34,797 nt of DNA from Bacteroidales bacterium (GTDB lineage Bacteria > Bacteroidota > Bacteroidia > Bacteroidales > F082). The stretch's first letter is position 1, and each line of letters begins with the position of its first letter. Shown one piece after another: positions 32,429-34,797 of this stretch. The notes under the pieces are model-generated. The model ran no database searches, was not told the DNA's origin, and worked only from the letters and a program-made list of their open reading frames with translations. The stretch lies in assembly GCA_015491905.1 (NCBI GenBank), contig WGGC01000175.1, positions 1 to 34,797 of the forward strand. The letters are read 5' to 3'. The translations under genes were made by a program, and so were the position numbers.

Positions 32429-34543
32429 ATGGCAGCGATAGGAAGTATAAGAAAACATTCAACTCTTCTCTTAATTGTAATTGGAGGTGCTCTTGTAGCT
32501 TTTATTTTAGGTGATTTTATGAAAAAACAAAATCATCGCGATGTAAATATCGGAATCATAGATGGTGAACATATTACCATTATGGATTATAATAAAAAGC
32601 TGGATCAGAATATTGAAAATGCTAAACAGCAGCAACAAAAAAACACATTAACAACCAGTCAGACATTTCAAATACGAGCTGCAACCTGGGATCAAATGGT
32701 AAGTACTGTTCTTATGGATAAAGAATATGAAGAATTAGGAATTAAAGTAACTCCAGATGAATTATTTTCATTAATTCAAGGAAAAAATCCCAGTCCTATT
32801 ATTAGACAATATTTTACCAATCCACAAACAGGACAATTTGAAAGGGAACGGGTTATTCAATTTTTACAAAATTTTAATCAGTTACCTGAAGCTACCAAGC
32901 AACAATGGATGCTTATTGAGAATTACATTAAACAAGATCAGCTAAGAAGAAAATTTAATGCATTGCTGGCTTATGGATATTATATTCCCAAAGAATTAGC
33001 TCAGATGAGTTTTACAAATCAAAATACTCGTGCTAACATTACTTATGTAGCTGCACGATATTCCAGTGTTCCTGATAGTGTAATATCTGTTACCGAAAAA
33101 GATTACCGTAATTTTTATGATGAGCATCGCAAAGAATTTGATCAAAAAGCGGCAAGACAACTGGAATATGTTGTTTTTAATGTATTGCCTTCGAAACCTG
33201 ACATTTCTAAAGCAAGGAAAATTGCAAGAGAAACTAGACGTGATTTCATTAAAACAACCCGGCCTGTTCAATTTGCAAAAGCTAACACAGACAAACCCTG
33301 GGATACAGCATGGCTTAAAAAAAGTCAATTACCATCTCCTATTGCAAAAGAAATGTTCAAAGGAAAACCAGGAACAGTTTCTAAAATTATATTTGAAAAT
33401 AATACTTTTCAGTTTGCACGTTTGTTAAAAAAAGAACGACGACCTGATAGCATGAGTGCCAGCCATATTTTAATTGCTTACAAAGGTGCTTATAAAGCAA
33501 ATCCCATGATTTCCCGTACTAAAGCACAGGCTAAAAAACTTGCTGATAGTCTTTATAAAATATTAAAAAGACGACCATATAAATTAAAAGTCTTAGCAAA
33601 AAAATATTCAGATGACCCTTCTGTTAAAAGAAATGACGGTAACCTGGGGTGGTTTGCTGATGGGCAAATGATTGGGCCATTTAATGAAGCTGTTGTTAAC
33701 ACCAAAGTTGGTGGCGTTGCTATAGCAGAAACTCCTTTTGGTTTCCATATCATAAAGGTTAATGGCAAAAAGGATTTCACTACAAAAGTTAAAGTAGCAA
33801 TGATTACCCAGGATGTTGTTCCCAGCAATGCAACTTATCAAAATGTGTTTGCAAAAGCCAGCGAATTAGGTACCAATGCCGAGAATGCTGCCGGGCTGGA
33901 AAAACTTGCTCATGAAAATCATTATCCGTTAAGAGAAGCTCCTGGAATTCTTGAAAACACATATAGTATTCCGGGGTTAACAAATCCCAGGCAAATTGTA
34001 AGGTGGGCTTTTAAAGATGATACTGAAACAGGAAAAGTTTCAAATGTATTTGATTTAGGTGACCAATATGTTGTTGCAGTAATTACAAAAAAAATGTTAC
34101 CCGGAATTCCTTCTCTTGATGAGGTGAAATCAAGAATAGAACCTTATGTTATTAATAAAGTAAAAGGAGAGTATTTAGCTCAAAAAATGAAGGCATACAA
34201 AGGAAACGTAGATGAAATTGCTCAGAAAATGCATCTTACCAAACAAGAAATGCAAAATTTAACTTTCGACTCCAGAAATATTATTGGTTTTGGAATGGAA
34301 GATAAAGTTATTGGTACTGTTTTTGGAATGAAACCAAAACAAGTTTCTCAGCCTGTTGTAGGTAACGCTGCCACATTTGTTATTGCCCTGGATAAAATAA
34401 CACCTGCCGGTAAATTAACAAATTATAAACAGTTTGTTCAACCTCTTTATGCTGCTTTTGCCCAACGTGTAGCACAAGGCTATCCTTATGTTGCTTTAAA
34501 AGAAGCTGCGGAAATTGAAGATAATAGAATTAAATTCTATTAA
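32429..34543 (+). CDS. SurA/PpiD-like periplasmic peptidyl-prolyl isomerase
   Basis: 704 residues: a membrane anchor (about 10-30; LLIVIGGALVAFILGDF), an N-terminal SurA-like chaperone part (about 35-260), a parvulin rotamase domain (about 342-445, with MSASHILIAYKG and NLGWFADGQMIGPFNEAV in part), and a C-terminal region (about 450-704) with a second, divergent rotamase-like part. Such proteins help fold envelope proteins near the inner membrane, as PpiD does in E. coli. It closes the coaX-lptC neighbourhood. A terminator follows at 34566-34602. Confidence 0.9.
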   Translation: MAAIGSIRKHSTLLLIVIGGALVAFILGDFMKKQNHRDVNIGIIDGEHITIMDYNKKLDQNIENAKQQQQKNTLTTSQTFQIRAATWDQMVSTVLMDKEYEELGIKVTPDELFSLIQGKNPSPIIRQYFTNPQTGQFERERVIQFLQNFNQLPEATKQQWMLIENYIKQDQLRRKFNALLAYGYYIPKELAQMSFTNQNTRANITYVAARYSSVPDSVISVTEKDYRNFYDEHRKEFDQKAARQLEYVVFNVLPSKPDISKARKIARETRRDFIKTTRPVQFAKANTDKPWDTAWLKKSQLPSPIAKEMFKGKPGTVSKIIFENNTFQFARLLKKERRPDSMSASHILIAYKGAYKANPMISRTKAQAKKLADSLYKILKRRPYKLKVLAKKYSDDPSVKRNDGNLGWFADGQMIGPFNEAVVNTKVGGVAIAETPFGFHIIKVNGKKDFTTKVKVAMITQDVVPSNATYQNVFAKASELGTNAENAAGLEKLAHENHYPLREAPGILENTYSIPGLTNPRQIVRWAFKDDTETGKVSNVFDLGDQYVVAVITKKMLPGIPSLDEVKSRIEPYVINKVKGEYLAQKMKAYKGNVDEIAQKMHLTKQEMQNLTFDSRNIIGFGMEDKVIGTVFGMKPKQVSQPVVGNAATFVIALDKITPAGKLTNYKQFVQPLYAAFAQRVAQGYPYVALKEAAEIEDNRIKFY

Positions 34544-34565
34544 AATAGAGTAAAATAATTTAAAT

Positions 34566-34602
34566 AAAAAGGCCGGTTCAAAATAGAACAGGCCTTTTTT
34601 TT
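34566..34602 (+). terminator. Terminator after the PPIase gene, possibly bidirectional
   Basis: AAAAAGGCC (34566-34574) pairs with GGCCTTTTT (34591-34599), helped by an inner GTTC-GAAC pair, and runs into a T run. It lies between convergent genes and may also serve the gene on the right edge. Confidence 0.85.
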
Positions 34603-34633
34603 TAAAGGATATCTTATAGTAATAACTATTTAT

Positions 34634-34797
34634 TTACAATCTTTTCATAAATTTTCCTTTTGAAAGCGACGGGCTCCATTTTCCATTTTCTACCATTATA
34701 TTTCCTCTAAGCAATACAGTTTCTGCCTCACCCTGAACCCGAAAACCTTCATAAATATCAATATCACAATTCATATAATGATTTTTTGTGGAAATAA
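34634..34797 (-). CDS. Dihydropyrimidinase/hydantoinase-like protein, 3' part only
   Basis: The last 54 codons of a minus-strand gene cut by the right edge. The translation begins ISTKNHYMNCDIDIYEG and ends KGKFMKRL before a stop at 34634-34636. The segment STKNHxMNxDxxxYEG, then LLRGNIMVENGKW, is the C-terminal end of dihydropyrimidinases and hydantoinases, which open cyclic ureide rings in pyrimidine breakdown. The catalytic metal-binding part lies beyond the edge, so the exact activity cannot be judged. It is convergent with the PPIase gene. Confidence 0.8.
   Translation of the reverse strand, partial: ISTKNHYMNCDIDIYEGFRVQGEAETVLLRGNIMVENGKWSPSLSKGKFMKRL

Overview
The window reads as chromosomal DNA of an AT-rich member of the Bacteroidota, probably class Bacteroidia. 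Support comes from gldD/gldE, the DAHP synthase-chorismate mutase fusion, the coaX / outer-membrane protein / TPR / lptC / CNNM / PPIase gene order, promoters of the TAnnTTTG type, and the scarcity of clear Shine-Dalgarno sequences. The genes are intact. I see no insertion sequence, phage gene or CRISPR array.

Layout. 1-1423 (minus): a yceD-like gene, rpmF, and the start of fabH cut by the left edge. 1424-1865: a 440-base regulatory gap. 1866-8479 (plus): a copper/silver efflux block (outer-membrane factor, adaptor, CusA-type RND pump), a terminator, then a PII-like signalling protein. The first and last of these genes share the same roughly 135-base upstream element with an inverted repeat. 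8576-18067: mostly housekeeping genes (DAHP synthase-chorismate mutase, CorA, gldD-gldE, ssb, HU, an unlisted 29-codon basic protein, RNase G, and two universal stress proteins around a SPOR protein). 18310-24729 (minus): a second copper block in the order DUF302, SHOCT, copper P-type ATPase with three N-terminal metal-binding modules, cytochrome c with a Met-rich tail, an extraordinarily Met-rich exported protein, and a haem-motif outer-membrane protein. 24930-34543: DEAD-box helicase, DUF488 protein, tRNA-Phe, and the coaX to peptidyl-prolyl isomerase run. The right edge cuts a dihydropyrimidinase-like gene.

How the copper genes could work together (inference): the P-type ATPase moves Cu(I) out of the cytoplasm. 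The Met-rich protein and the metal-binding modules would hold it in the periplasm, and the Cus-type tripartite pump would export it across the outer membrane. Two haem proteins suggest a redox step. The two blocks lie about 10 kb apart, but they are tied together by a 63-residue C-terminal domain found on both the RND adaptor and the Met-rich protein (50 of 63 positions identical by hand count). No metal sensor gene lies in the window. The most unusual material is this domain and the Met-rich protein, the duplicated operator or leader element, and the PII-like protein with altered ligand residues.
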